Shown here: positions 21,244 through 33,801 of the stretch, in pieces
Layout of the letters: every line of letters starts with the position of its first letter
Numbering within the stretch: position 1 is the first letter of the stretch
DNA from: Nansenia antarctica
Lineage: Eukaryota > Chordata > Actinopteri > Argentiniformes > Microstomatidae
Assembly: GCA_963989245.1 (NCBI GenBank)
Contig: OZ022339.1
Span: forward strand, 56,186,795-56,250,794
Reading direction: 5' to 3'
Length of the DNA: 64,000 bases
Translations under genes and position numbers: made by a program
The notes under the pieces: model-generated
Seen by the model: only the letters and a program-made list of their open reading frames with translations
What the model was told of the DNA's origin: nothing
Databases searched by the model: none

Positions 21244-24167
21244 TAGGGATGCTCCGATCTGGATTTTTGGGGCCGATACCGATCACCGATTTTTTTTTCC
21301 AAGATCAACCGATACCGATTTTTTTTTTAAATACATAACTGTAGGCCTACTGACTGGTGGATCAAATCCACCTGTGTTCCTGCCCTTGGAATCCTCACTC
21401 AAGTCCACCTGTGTCATCCAATCAATGTTCCCCCTGCCCCCTGAATAGGCCCTCAAAATAATTATTCAGTATATATATATATAGCCTACTTCAATATACA
21501 GTATATCAGACAAATGCTAAATGACACATTTAATTTGAATGTAACCTCTTTTAATTAACAATAGGCTATACAAGTTGCCAACATCTTGGTAAAAAAAGGA
21601 AAACAAATTGGGACATTATATGAAAATATGTATGGAAGTCTCATATCACTTGAACTTCACTCTAAGCATGGAGGGCAAATGCCTACATACAGTAAGATAA
21701 ATAATAATAAATAAAATATCTGAACCTCAGTCCCAACTCTACATTCAGATTTTCAATGAAATGTGTAAATACAAATGAACAATAAATGTGAAAGAACAAA
21801 GATGGAACAGAACAAACAGAATGTGAAAGAACAAAGGTAGCCTAATTTCTACAAATATTAAAATGAATGCCAGACCCAGTCCTATGCTAAATCCTATACT
21901 CTAAATACAGAACTTCACTCTGTAAGCATGGAGGGTAAATTCATCTTTATGAAAATCAGCATCTCTGCATTCTTTGATGATAGTCTATTTCTTTTCTCAT
22001 CAATAATGTGTGCCGCTGTGCTGAACAGACGCTCGCTGTTAACACTTGTGCAGGGTGCGCCAAGATACACACGTGCAACCTCGGCAAGCGCTGGAAAACG
22101 GTCCTTATTGACCTGCCAGAAAGCCAAAGGTGGTGCGCTTCGTGCTATCGGTGCCTCACAGAGATAGAATTTAGTCTGCAAGTTTGCAGAATCACAGCTG
22201 TCGGGCGCACCCTGTTCCTCCTGAGTATTCAATATTTCGGAATACATGGCCTGCAACGACCCTGCTCGGGCCACTTTGCGGGGAGGCTCTGTGTGCGTTT
22301 CTTCGCCTGTCCGTGGTGGGTCTAAGTCTGAAGACACTGTAGGGACAAACGGGGCCAATCATTTAAACGCAGGCCTAACAGTTCTGTACTCGTTATACAG
22401 TATACGACAAATTAAACGTTCTATTCTACACAACAGTTCTAACCTGCTTTTGTGGCCAGGACACCGGAAAGCAATGTGCGTGCATGGGTCTTGCAAGCAT
22501 CGTTTGTGAAGTAACGGTCCTTGTACCTTTCATGACAAAATAAATCATTAGCCTGACATTTATTTATTTGCGGTAAACCTACAGAAAAAAATAGGCTATA
22601 AAATAGCCTATGTTACTCACCTGGGATCAAGTACTGTAGCCAGGACGTAGAGAGGCTCAGATTCGATGAGGCTGAATCGCTTTCGGAGAGCTTCCAAAAG
22701 TGTTTCTTTCGCCGTCTTAACACCCTGGTCAGTTTCAGCACTTGTCTGGAGCAGACGGGTCAGTGCCATGATGGCTGGAATAACATCCGCTGCCGACGCT
22801 GTTGATGAACTGATGTCTCGTGTAAGCTCCTCGAATGGTGTAAGTAGTGACACTATATTTTCCATCAGTTTCCACTGACTGGCGTTGTAGGTGCATGGCA
22901 AATCGTAGTCGGCTGCATAGGACAGCAACACGCGTTTCTGCTCGAGGAGACTCTGTAGCATATAAAAAGAGCTATTCCACCTCGTTTCTACATCTTGTTG
23001 CAATCTATGCAGAGGTTGACCAAGCTGTTTCTGTATGTCTTGAAGACGCGAATAAGACACAGACGAATGTTTAAAATGTCCGACAATTCGTCTCCCCATA
23101 GCCAGTATGTCACGGATGGCACGCTGTGACAACAGTCCCTCTTTCACGACAAGTTGCAGGCTGTGTGCCATGCAGCCTAAGCTGGGTAGACCAGCATCTC
23201 TCATGCCCTTTGCCATATTTTGGGCATTGTCCCGAAGTATCACATGCACTCTGTCTTTCGGGATGTTCCATGACTCCAACATAGTGTTGAATGCACCTGC
23301 CAACGCCGCAGCCGTGTGTGAACCTGAAAACTCTTGGGAGTGTAGAACCGCCTGCTTCAGTTCAAAGTTTTCGTTGATCCATTGTGCGGTAAGACTCAGC
23401 ATGGACATCGGTGACACACTTGAACTCCAAATATCCGAGGTAAAACTAATAGCAGTTACGTTGCTTTGTAGAAGGGTGTTAATGTTGTTATATACGGTCT
23501 GGTATAACTCGGGCAAAGCGACGTCGGTGAAGTACTTGCGTCCGGGTATTTTGTACCGCGGATCCAAATGGGTTAACAGCCGTGTGAAACCCGCATCCTG
23601 TACCACTGATAGTGGCTGTTCATCTAGCCCAATAAATTCCATTACTGCCTTTGTTATGTCTTTTGCTTTTTTACTATCGCTACGGTATGGCTCGCTGCTT
23701 TGAAACGCTGCCAAAACTGTGGGCTGTTTTAGCTTCATAGACGGGCCCGCTGCTGCTGATGTTGCAGCAGCCTTTATCTTCTCATATTCACGAAACTCCG
23801 TTACATGACGATTCGTCAAATGTCGTATAAGGTTTGTCGTATTGTACGACTTACTTGACTGTCCTCCACGAGAGATGTCTTGTTTGCAGACGTTGCATAT
23901 AGCATTTTTCGGATCTTTGGGGGACACTGTGAAAAACTGCCAAACTGACGACATGGCCATGCACGTGTCTGACAGCGGATCCTTCCGCTGCCGCATCGCA
24001 TTCGCGACTGACGGATCCTTCCGCTGCCGCATTCGCACGTCGGAAAAGTAGAGCAATGCAAAAAAGATCGGTTTTTGCGATCGGCCATTTTTGCCGATCA
24101 CCGATCGAGTCATTTGGAGTGAAATCGGCCGATTTAAATCGGTGGCCGATAAATCGGAGCATCCCTA
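21244..24167 (-). mobile_element. Complete, possibly autonomous hAT transposon
   Basis: TIRs start TAGGGATGCTCCGAT and end ATCGGAGCATCCCTA, with the exact 8-bp target duplication GCGGTTAC at 21236-21243 and 24168-24175. The 2.9-kb element encodes a three-exon transposase on the minus strand with no frameshift or premature stop. The subterminal regions carry repeated GCCGAT / ATCGGC motifs that could bind transposase. An internally deleted relative lies at 27647-28680. Confidence 0.95.
21915..23960 (-). CDS. hAT transposase (ZBED-like), three exons, apparently intact
   Basis: Exons by consensus and phase: 23960-22621, 22526-22444 and 22336-21915. Donors are GTGAG and GTTAG; acceptors are AAAG and ACAG. 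The joined protein is about 615 residues if it starts at the M of M-A-M-S-S-V-W-Q-F-F; an upstream ATG at 24113 lies in the terminal repeat. Order: BED finger (C-x2-C, H-x4-H; roughly residues 5-60), first catalytic D in F-T-S-D-I-W-S-S, second in I-L-R-D-N-A-Q-N, then G-C-M-A-H-S-L-Q-L and V-E-T-R-W-N-S-S. Exon 3 holds the dimerisation domain with V-N-S-E-R-L-F-S-T-A and a Y-L-G-A-P-C-T-S stretch. All expected blocks are present and open, so activity is possible. Expression is unknown. Confidence 0.9.
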
Positions 24168-24466
24168 GCGGTTACAACAATAACAATCATGTCTGTGATC
24201 TGGAATTACTTCCCGCTTGAGACAGACACCCGTAAAACTGCTTGTTGCAAATTTTGCAAGGCGGTGTGCAAGGGGTGGCTCTAAAAGAATACTAATAATT
24301 TAAGAGTCTTTTATTGGATGGGGACACGGTATCAGCCGATACTCAAAGTTCAGTACTCAAAATGGCTATCCACAATGAAAATGTGGTCGGGGCATCCCTA
24401 AACCTAACCTACTCCTTATCTGTTGAGGGTGAAAACAGCGATGAAGGGTGAAAACAGAGTAACTTT

Positions 24467-24568
24467 CAGTGTTTCCTCTACATGCATTTCATCGTGGCGG
24501 GCCGCCACGATGGAATTTCCTCCGCCACCATGCAGATTTCTCAAAAAAAAAAAAAAAAAAAGTTCTCC

Positions 24569-24600
<32 letters not shown>

Positions 24601-25164
24601 GCTGATTAAAATATATCTGATCCTAGATCAGCGCTATAATGGATGTTGACTAAAAGTGCACCTAAATCCACGCCCATCTCTCTCTAACCGCTGATCCAAA
24701 ATCAGATTAATGACATTCAGTTGACGACGTGACACAAGGGCTCCTGATTGGTCTAAATGTGAACTGTGGTATTATTGTTATTGTGTACAGGCCACCGTAG
24801 TGACATCCGGGGGGTATTCCATCAACATCGCTAAAGGGAAAATCCAGGTTTAGTCTGATAAATCTCGCGAGAGTTCTTACAAATATCCAGGCATGCTTGA
24901 GTGTGTTGTTGACAATCGTTCATGTCCTTCATTAAACGTTTAGCTTTGTCATTTGATACGCCGCCTACGACTACCATCTCTCTGCACTACAGTAAACAGT
25001 TAATCAGTAACGTTAGCCGCTTTTGTGCTCATGTAGGCCTACTTCGTATTATATTATAGCTGATGATCTTTGTGTGTGTATGTGACTGTCAGTCACAAGT
25101 TTATATTCTGTATATTCATTATTTATTTTTTTTGGCCATCCTCTAGTTTTGGCTGTGATTAGAG

Positions 25165-25195
<31 letters not shown>

Positions 25196-25312
25196 AACGC
25201 TGTTTTGAGCGCGCGTGCGCGTTTCATGCGCGTGCACGCGAAAAAATCGCGCGCGCTACGCGCGCGGTCACGGCCACCCGCCACCATTGGAAAAATTCCT
25301 GGAGGAAACACT
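24467..25312 (+). mobile_element. hAT-like element with CAGTG ends (copy 1)
   Basis: Left end CAGTGTTTCCTCTACATGCA and right end running ATTCCTGGAGGAAACACT. Near the left end is CATCGTGGCGGGCCGCCACG, a perfect small palindrome. Poly(A) tracts lie at 24541-24560, 24570-24596 and 25165-25194, and a GC-alternating stretch at 25205-25262. A second copy in the opposite orientation is at 32454-33418. No transposase. Confidence 0.75.
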
Positions 25313-25754
25313 AAACATTTTAATTCATATCACATTCTGTGGGGCAATGCCGACGGACTTCAATGGGGCATTCCGGTTAACTAGGTTAACATGTGTGTTG
25401 CGCTCATCTACCCTGCGCAGGGGTTCACACCATGTTTTGATCGGGTCTTCTGATCAAAGGCGTATGAGCCAAAATGGTTAACTCACTGATGGCCCAAAGT
25501 GACATATCTTTTTTGGGGAGGGTAGGGTATACATATGAATCTGTGATCATGAGTCTTTATATGAGTATTTTTATGACATGTTAAAAGTCAAACTAATGAT
25601 AGCAGGTAACCAAGCTGGTTAAGTGGCAAGTCTGCCCTTTAGAGGTCATGCATGTAGCCTTCACTAATGCAATGTGTAAACCCCCAAAAAGATATGACTC
25701 AAATGACAGATTGACAAAGCTACAGTACATTCAAAGGGTGACGGGCAGTTTTAC

Positions 25755-25846
25755 CTCTCCGAAGGCGCCCCTGCCGATCACCTTAAGCATCTCAAAGTCG
25801 TCCCTGTGCAGACGCATCTCCTTCACTGTGGTGGTGAACGGCTTCA
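25755..25846 (-). CDS. cdc42bpb: cdc42bpb exon 2: start of the kinase domain with glycine loop
   Basis: 92-nt exon with an ACAG acceptor at 25847-25850 and a GTAAAA donor at 25754. Its first two bases complete the codon begun by the last G of exon 1. It encodes V-K-P-F-T-T-T-V-K-E-M-R-L-H-R-D-D-F-E-M then L-K-V-I-G-R-G-A-F-G-E. G-R-G-A-F-G is the nucleotide-binding glycine loop. It ends on a codon boundary and joins V-A-V-V-K of exon 3. Confidence 0.95.
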
Positions 25847-26093
25847 CTGTAAGAAGAAATAAGACAGTTAGTTAGATTGATTATCAACACATTGGGTCTT
25901 ATTCATTATTGTGTTTTTAAATCACTGTATACTTGTTCTTATGAAACACTACTATGTTTTTAGGGCATTTCTGCTTTATTGGGATAGAGACAGTAGAGAC
26001 TGACAGTAATGAGAGAGAGGAGGTATGACATGCAGGATATGTTGATGGACGGAATCGAACCAGGGACCCTGCTATGACATGGCTGACGCCTTA

Positions 26094-26297
26094 AGGCCAA
26101 TGCACACAGCGTGCGATTTCTGTTGCGCGACAACAGTCCATTTTGTATCATGACAAAATGAATGGAATCGAATTTTCGCCGTGCGATTAAAATCGGGGCG
26201 GTGTGTGTTGAGATGCGATGTTCTCATAGACTTCCATTCAAACTTCAAAATGGAATGTTGACGTGCAACAGAAATCGCACGCTGTGTGCATTGGCCT
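26094..26297. mobile_element. MITE, Harbinger-like, TTA target duplication
   Basis: 204 bp with ends AGGCCAATGCACACAGCGTG and the complement, ~35 bp each, flanked by TTA at 26091-26093 and 26298-26300. A short relative lies at 51275-51363. Confidence 0.85.
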
Positions 26298-26680
26298 TTA
26301 GTTCCCATTTTTCTGGCACATTTGAGTTTGAAGTCATTTGTGGACAGTTCCCTGCCAAACCTGAAGGGTCTCTGCTGTAGATCGAGGAAATCTCCTAATG
26401 TAAATATAGCTGAAAGAGCTTACTTAAAGTAGGCTTAGGATAGTTGAAAAAGTAACATTTGAATTAAAACAAGGGTTTGAATTGAGTTGGGGTTACTATG
26501 GGCATTCACCATCAGCTTCATGTGATGAAGGTCCAGTGAACTGACTTTAAGCGTGCCTCTAATTGGCAATTGCCTTCTAAACAAGTCGGGGAAATTAAAA
26601 TGATTGCAGGGTCAACGGATTCCCTCACTATTACCATCAGCATGGGTTGCTGTGGCCCGTGTTTTGAGAGTTGTATAGCA

Positions 26681-27035
26681 TACCGTATTTTCCGGACTAT
26701 AAGTCACACTTTTTTTTCATAGCTTGGCTGGTCCTGCAACTTAGTCAGGTGCGACTTATATATAAAAATATATATAATTTCATACTGACTGACAAACCAA
26801 GGAGTAAACATTACCGTCTACAGCCGCGAGAGGGTGCTCTGGGCCGCTCTGGGCTTGTGACAACTATATGCTGCTCCTGTACCACTGAAGAAATTAACTG
26901 AAACGTTAACGGGAGCTTGGTGAACTTGCTTACCGGTAACTTCCTTGTTGTACTCGCTGGCTTGTTATGTTAATTTAGCCTATTCAGCCTGTTCTTTATG
27001 CTATTGTGTAGTAGAATAACTGTTAATGTTTTTAT
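26681..27035 (+). repeat. Dispersed repeat beginning TACCGTATTTTCCGGACTAT
   Basis: Starts with TACCGTATTTTCCGGACTAT and AAGTCACACTTTTTTTTCAT. The rest, including GCTCTGGGCCGCTCTGGGCT and the TTAGCCTATTCAGCC region, matches inverted the element at 46622-47400. Two opposite-facing copies in one intron. Class not determined. Confidence 0.75.
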
Positions 27036-27049
27036 TTAATTAAATTTTA

Positions 27050-27360
27050 GCTTAGATTTTAGGGTTTTAAATACTTTTAGGGTTTGGGCCTGTTTGATTT
27101 CTTCAGGGAGTTTGTTCCAGGAGCATGCAGCAGTGACTGAAAGCTGCTGCACCGTGTTTTGTTTTCACTCTTGGAATGATCAGTTGATTAGTCGCAGCTG
27201 ACCTTAGGGGCCTTGCTGGAATATAGGGTGGGATGAGATCTTATATGTATTTTGGTCCAAGACCATTTTGTGATTTGTATGCAATGGAGTACTTTGAATT
27301 AAATTCTCTGAGACTAGCAGCCAGTGTAGGGATCTCAGGATTGGTGTAATGTGTTCGAAC
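27050..27360 (-). pseudogene. LINE reverse transcriptase C-terminal fragment
   Basis: Minus-strand codons read H-I-T-P-I-L-R-S-L-H-W-L-L-V-S-E-R-I, then F-K-V-L ... L-G-P-K-Y-I-like segments in alternating frames, matching the L2/Rex-type RT C-terminus. Several stops; truncated. Confidence 0.7.
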
Positions 27361-27638
27361 TTTGTTCGTTTGTTCTTTTTTGTTAGGACCTAGCTACATT
27401 ACCTGGAAACTAGCAAAGGACCGATATGGCTATTTAGTTTGGAAATGTTTGTGGAAGCATGTACACGGAAATGAGCCGGTCAGCACGTTGTATTCACTAA
27501 TCCTACAGTTTCAAACAAATCCCCCATTCCAAAAACAAAACTCAGACAAGGCTGTCTCAGCAGGTGCACTACACCGTCACAGACTGCCAATGCATCACAA
27601 GTAAGATTCAGCATGGCTACATAGTGACATTTTCAAGG
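27361..27638. other. Intron 1 sequence
   Basis: An 80-codon plus-strand open frame at 27362-27604 has no recognised domain and no conserved feature. I see no gene here. Confidence 0.4.
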
Positions 27639-27646
27639 GGGATAAC

Positions 27647-28680
27647 TAGGGATGCCCCGATACCATTTTTTGCCACCGATACCGATAATCTATGAGCAAT
27701 ATCGGCCGATCAAATAATAGCCTAATACTAATAGGCTAATAAGAAAACGAAAATTAGTGTAGGAGACATTTAGCTAACATTTAGAGCATCCGATAAAGCA
27801 AGGCATAGGTCTACATGTTTTAATAGCCTTTTAACAAATCTCCACAAACTTCTTGATAGGCTGGCCGAGTTGTCTGTATTCTGTAATCTAGAATATGCTA
27901 GGGCAGAACGCTTGAAGTGGCCAACGACGGGTCTCCCTGTAGCTATGATATCACTTATGCTGCGCTGTGACAGCACTCCATCGTGGACAGCCAGCTGAAG
28001 CGTGTGGGCCATACATCCCTGACTTGGTAATCCCGCGTCTTGCATTGACTTGAGAATGTTTCGGTTATTATCTCTGAGTATGACATGCACACGCTTGGGT
28101 CTCTATAGTGGTTTGTCTTAGCGGGCGTTTCTCTGCCATTTGCTTCTCATTCTCCATGGTCAACTTTTCAAACTCGTTCATGGTCCGCGACGTGATGCAA
28201 CTTCAAGTGCCTTACAAGGTATTTTATCCTTGCACAAATTGCAGATGGCATATATGGTATCTGTCTCACACACTTTATAGTAGCCTACTTCCACACAGTT
28301 ATGTTTGTATTTCTATTCTAAACATCTTCTATTTATCTTCTTTTTATTTACAAAATGCCAACTTGCCAGATAGGAAAAACAGGAAACAATTAACGTATCT
28401 GCAACTCCTGCTCATGCTCAACTCTCCCGGTGCATACTGGGAACTGGAGTCCTAATGTTATAAACACAACACCACACACACCGCTGACACATTTTAGTCT
28501 AACAAGCATACGAGAGTTTAGGTTAATGAGTATGCGACAATGAACTGGCTCACGTTGTTTGCGTCATTGATCGGTTGCCGTGATCGGCGACAAGAAAGCA
28601 TTATCGGATTTCCCCGATCACATATTTTTACTGATTATCGGCCGATTCCGATTGATAGCCGATCGATTGGGGCATCCCTG
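27647..28680 (-). mobile_element. Internally deleted hAT related to the one at 21244
   Basis: Ends TAGGGATGCCCCGATAC and GATTGGGGCATCCCTG with the exact target duplication GGGATAAC (27639-27646, 28681-28688). 1034 bp. The central coding fragment is homologous to the transposase of the 21244-24167 element, but most of the gene is missing. Confidence 0.93.
27770..28090 (-). pseudogene. hAT transposase fragment
   Basis: Encodes H-V-I-L-R-D-N-N-R-N, then G-L-P-S-Q-G-C-M-A-H-T-L-Q-L and V-V-G-H-F-K-R-S, aligning with the middle of the 21915-23960 transposase around its second catalytic D. The N-terminal BED region survives only as a trace upstream (about 28100-28250), and the dimerisation domain is absent. 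Non-functional. Confidence 0.88.
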
Positions 28681-28688
28681 GGGATAAC

Positions 28689-31600
28689 CCACATATTGCA
28701 GCTTTAACTAGCATCGAGCATAGACATATGAAGCACAGACAGTTATATGAAGCATACACAGTTATGAGGTGGTGTGGCCAACAGACCTCACAATAGCAAC
28801 AGTCTGTGTTCACTGTACCCCATGTCTCTACCCCTCCCCCCCCTTTACCAGGCTCCGCAGGGGGGCTGGCGTGGATCCAAACAAGGCCTGTGTGAGCTGG
28901 AGCTGCTCTCCTCACCATATGAGGACATGCAGACGGTCTCCCTGCGCATGAAGGGCGTTTATCACTCCCCAGGCTTTTACTTTAAACACAGGAGGGCCCA
29001 ACCTGCCCCTTGGGCTGCTTCCATTCAGAGAGACAAGAGAGGCGTGTGCCGCCTCTCTGGAGGGGACTGGGGGGAGGGACCCGCCTCAGCTGCTGTCACC
29101 CGGGCAGATCCTTCACAGGACCCGTACCATGACATGGCAGGTTTACGACTGGAAAGGAGCAAACGAAAGGGTCGCTATACACATTGGCAATGGCAACACT
29201 AAAAGTTGAATACGTGTGGCGTGCTAAAACCACTAGCCTACAATTAACAATACTGGTGTCCTCGAGAGCATCGGGCATCCCATGTGGAAGAGCCAACCCT
29301 TGATAACAAGCGTCTATGCCAGAAAAGCCCCCTTTAAGTCAAAGACCAGGCTTTCATATTTTGTATGGCTGGGGGGGGTTCATTTGTGTAATCTGATAAT
29401 CCTCTCAGCCTAAATAACATGCCATTTCTGTCATTCACACAAGCATTGTCTTCTCAATTACAATAAACTCCCATCACCGGCAATCTGAATGATTATGTAC
29501 TGGAACACCAGTAGCAGCTTTGTCTGGAGATGTATTAGTGTGTCCGTTAATAGAAACACTGTGCCAATGCAAATTCCACGCCCCCATCTCAATGACTGAT
29601 AAGACTGGGACTTATTGGTACAGACTAGAGAGACAACATTTCTGCCCAACAACCAATAATGTTGAGTCCAGGATTGGCACTCTGAGAATCATTGCCAGTC
29701 ATAATGTCACTAAATGGAATAGTTCCAAGCCACTTAGGCTTATTGCTTTTTCCATATCAATATTGAAAGGTCTGATTCTCATCAAGAGTTCTTTAGTTCC
29801 TGGGGCACTTGGTGGCATAACAGACTTATGTCATCCCTTCTCTCTCTCTCACCCATCCTTCCTGTCAAAATCTCTACTATCTCTATCACAATAAAAAGAA
29901 AAATATGGAATAATTCTGCCTTGAATTCAGACTACAGATGGAATACAAAAGGTTTAACATGAGTTTCAAATGGAAAACATGTTTCTTGGAACCAGCCACT
30001 GCAGTTCTCCCCGTTGCCACATGGTATAGCCGGCTTCAACATCTCACGGCAGGACTGCTCCCCTGGCTACTTCCTTTGGTGAACACATCTGCCAAATGGG
30101 AGGCAGGAGGGAGGCCTGCTGCTCTGACAGCTGCTTTAGGCTCTCTTACAGAGCTGGAGGGCATCCTGTTTGGCACACGGCTGAGTGCCACTTGGAGAGG
30201 GGGCCCATGGCAGTGACAGAGGCGTCAGCTGTTCACGGCGATGGAAAAGAGGAACCATTGTCTTTCAATCAAACAGATTAGCCTAAATGGATGCATTCAT
30301 GTCCATGCAATGGTGATGTGTGCTTCAGTTGTGGAAAATGATAAAGAAGAAGCTTGTATTTCTATATTTTATTTTATTTCTGTTCAGAAAAAAACTAACA
30401 TTGTGTTTAAGGTGCTGGAGTAATAGAAGTCAAGAAGACTTGTGGAGATGGATGGCAAAAAGTCTGCCAGTGCTGTCCGACCTCAGAGCAATGACATAAT
30501 AGTGATGTGAATAGCAGTGACAGCTTCAACATGGCATAGATTCCATCGCGGGCAGCACGATTCAGAGTTTGACCTTGACGGATGTGCAGTGCTACGCAAA
30601 GTGAACTCAATAATCTACAGTAGGAAATCTCACCCCCAACAGTAGAGGCCAGGCTGTATCCATCATCATTACCACGGCATGGGTCTTCAAAACAGAAAGC
30701 TCCATCACGATCTGTCATTTTGAGGATAGACTATTGTCATGGAATAGGATCATCGCCCATTGAAACATACAAATAGCTTGTTATACCCTGAGTCAAAAAA
30801 TATTTTGCTAAATTGCCTCATCTTTAGTTTCTTCTTTACTTTATCTTGTTAATCCTTGTCTGAGTGTGAATTCACTTATTTGTCTTACCACTGGACAGAA
30901 TGCCAATAAAAGAGGACTTCCTCCAATCACAAGGTGAGAAATTTCCTTTGTTTACCTCTACATAATGGGCAGCGACCAGCGGCACACACTCTCCCCTAAC
31001 TGAATCTGGACATGGTCCAGCAACACTTCTCCCTGAATCAGTCATATAAACATGCATCTTGAAAACAGCCGTTTCCCCTGATGCTCAGTGCACAGTATTA
31101 CAGCCAGCCAGTAAGGACACACTATAGCAGGGAGAATAGGGCTCACTGTTTCCTGCAGCCATTACAATTACACCCCCAGCTCAAACACGGTGGCTTTGGA
31201 ATAAAACGTTATTCATAACTAACTGAATGTTTGCAACTGAGAGGGGACAAGAACGCCCCTCTTGTCCCAAGCTCACCCGAGTGAAAAGGCAGTGGTCGTT
31301 TGTACTTAACACTGCCCACACTGTTTCTCTGCCCAGGCTGGGTCAGTGTGGATGGACACTAGGGCACCATCGTTGGCTTGGGGCTGGGACAATGTTTTTG
31401 ACCCTGTTGTGCATTGAGACAACTCCTGAGGACAGGGTCAGGGTTAGAATTGGCTGTTTGTTGAAAGATGTGTGGGAGGGGGGATGCATTATGCTGGGAA
31501 GCCCACACTTAAGAGGGAAAGTCCCAGGCACTGAGATATAAAAACAAATTAATTCAGATAAAGGTTGTGGTTTACCTCAGCCCAACACGTCTCACAATCC

Positions 31601-32453
31601 ATCATGTATCTGCTCTGGTGACTGATGCCAAATTAAATGGATGCTAAATCTCATGTTGACCACGACTAACCCTATCTTATAGACAAAATATAATAGAATG
31701 TAAGGAGCTGTTCTCACTAATTACTACAAACCGCATTTCTACTTCAGGGAAGTTCAGTGTAAAAGGACCAATGAAGTTCAAAATGTGAAATACATTATTG
31801 CATATCAGAGTCTATACTTTGGGGAAATTAAGTCAGAAATACATTTCTATACCATCTTCCATTATAAAAATAGGGATAAGGAAAGGAATTGACTTCTGGT
31901 CAAATATATGGAAAAAAACATCGACCAGAAAAAGTATTTAAAAAGGTGTTAAAAAGGTAACGTCATTAAAGTTCAAGTATAGACCTCGGTCAACTTATAT
32001 TTTGTTTTGAAGAAATGGCTTCTGTAAGTATAAGAATCATTGCCTAGTCTCCGGATCACTGCTACCAAAAACCAACATAAATAAGATAGGGTATCTGTTG
32101 ATGTCATGCTGAGCACAGTGATAAATGTTGACGATGATTGACAGGTATGATGACGAAGGTAGGGATTCAATGGAGAGGAGCTCTGGGTCTGTGAGTCAGG
32201 AGAATCAGAGTTGACGTGCCAGCATTGGGAAAATCTATTATTCTTGAGTGGATGATACAGACGTCATATACAGACGACAGATGCCTTCCGAGGGCAAGGG
32301 TGCAGCGTAGGACACAAAATATTTGTTTTACATTATAAACCGATACTATTAATTTCGGCTCCACTAATGGCCTCTGTTATACTGTGTACCACAAAAGACA
32401 TCTGAGGACTTAACATGTGAATTATATTGTCTGGTTCCTCAGATCTCTAGACT
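28689..32453. other. 3.8 kb of intron 1 without recognised genes or repeats
   Basis: The longest stretch that looks like ordinary unique intron. Open frames such as 28774-29202 and 30718-30407 show no domain or homology that I recognise and no splice context. A C-rich run is at about 28836-28846. Confidence 0.55.
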
Positions 32454-33418
32454 CAGTGTTGCCTCCTGGAATTTTTACAATGGTGGCGGGTAGTGCTGAC
32501 CGCGCGCGCGCGCCCGCGATTTTTTCGCGTGCACGCGCATGAAACGCGCACGCGCGCTCAAAACAACGACGTAATTTCAGCCAAAACTCGAGGATGGCCC
32601 CAAAAAATAAAATGTTTTCCTGTACTTCTCCCGTGTGTCTCTTATTGTCTGTGTCTGCATGTTTTTCCAGCATGTAATTCCGTTGTCAATAAAAACAAAA
32701 ACACTGATCTGACGGGTTTTTTCACAACGTTATTACTTGTCACTTTAAGCCCAGGAGGGAGTTAGCGATTAGCGATGTTTAGCTTAGCTTAGTTTAACAG
32801 AAGTATCTTCACTTTTAACATGACTTCCCGTGGTCGTAGAGGGCTGGTCGACGGCTTAAAATGACCCTGTAGACCTGTAGACCTTATCCAGCTATAGTCT
32901 TGTGTTTCTACCCCGGGCATAGCCGGTGTTATTCACGGACAAACACTCCTGTTAGAGTGGTTCTAGTACACTGGACATAGGTAACACATAGAGAGGCTTC
33001 TCCTCTCTCTCTCCATCCTACACTACACTACACTACGCATCCTATACTACACTACACTACGCTAGCTCGCGGTGTTCGGGTGACAGCCAGGGCGCGTTCG
33101 TAAATACGCTCTGGAAATCTGATCAGCACTCACGGAATGCCTCTTGTCCAATCAAATGACTTGGTCCCTTTATGACGTTGAACCCAGTGTGCGCTCCGGG
33201 GCTCTCAGAGCGAATTTACGAACGCAGCCTCAAGTTCAATACTCGCGACACACACGGACTGGTCCAGTTTCAGCGCTTGTGGGTGTGTCTAGCGCTGTGA
33301 AGGTCTGAAAAGCGGCCTAAATCTTTTTTTTTTTTTTTGGTTGAGAAATCTGAATGGTGGCGGAGGAAATTCCATCGTGGCGGACCGCCACGATGAAATG
33401 CATGTAGAGGAAACACTG
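32454..33418 (-). mobile_element. hAT-like element with CAGTG ends (copy 2)
   Basis: Same family as 24467-25312, opposite orientation: starts CAGTGTTGCCTCCTGGAATT and ends GAAATGCATGTAGAGGAAAC plus ACTG. AGACT flanks both ends (32449-32453, 33419-33423), a 5-bp match rather than the 8 expected of hAT. A GC-alternating stretch lies at 32500-32562. A small MITE is nested at 33090-33232. Confidence 0.78.
33090..33232. mobile_element. Small MITE with GCGTTCGTAAA ends (copy 1)
   Basis: Inverted ends GCGCGTTCGTAAAT and TTTACGAACGC bound about 140 bp. A closely similar copy lies at 40465-40610. Nested in the 32454-33418 element. Confidence 0.75.
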
Positions 33419-33801
33419 AGACTGATCTGTTTTCTTCATGCCTCCTCTCACCTCTCAGTATTGTTCCCAGACAAGTTTTAATCCAGATCAATCCCTGAGG
33501 GATATTAACAGTGATCTCCTGCTCTGTGTGCAAGGCTATTTGTCTACGGATGACTAATGGTGCTTTTCCATCAGCAGCCCGGGTCAGTGCAGTTCGGATC
33601 GGTTCGGATCGGATCGGGTCACTTTTGATCTGTTCTGGTTTTCCATTATACACAAACCGACCCGGACTAGTAGGAGGAGTAGACGATAGTAGGCGGAGTT
33701 ACGCGTCACACGCAGCCTGGCAAAAAGCTTCCGGGTGTACACAGCAACAACAGTGATTTTTTGGGAGAGAAAGAGAAAGAGAGAGAGGAAGCTATGTACA
33801 C

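Noticed and set aside
28774..29202. 142-codon plus-strand open frame
   Set aside because: No domain, no splice context, not conserved with anything I recognise; likely chance in a GC-richer patch.
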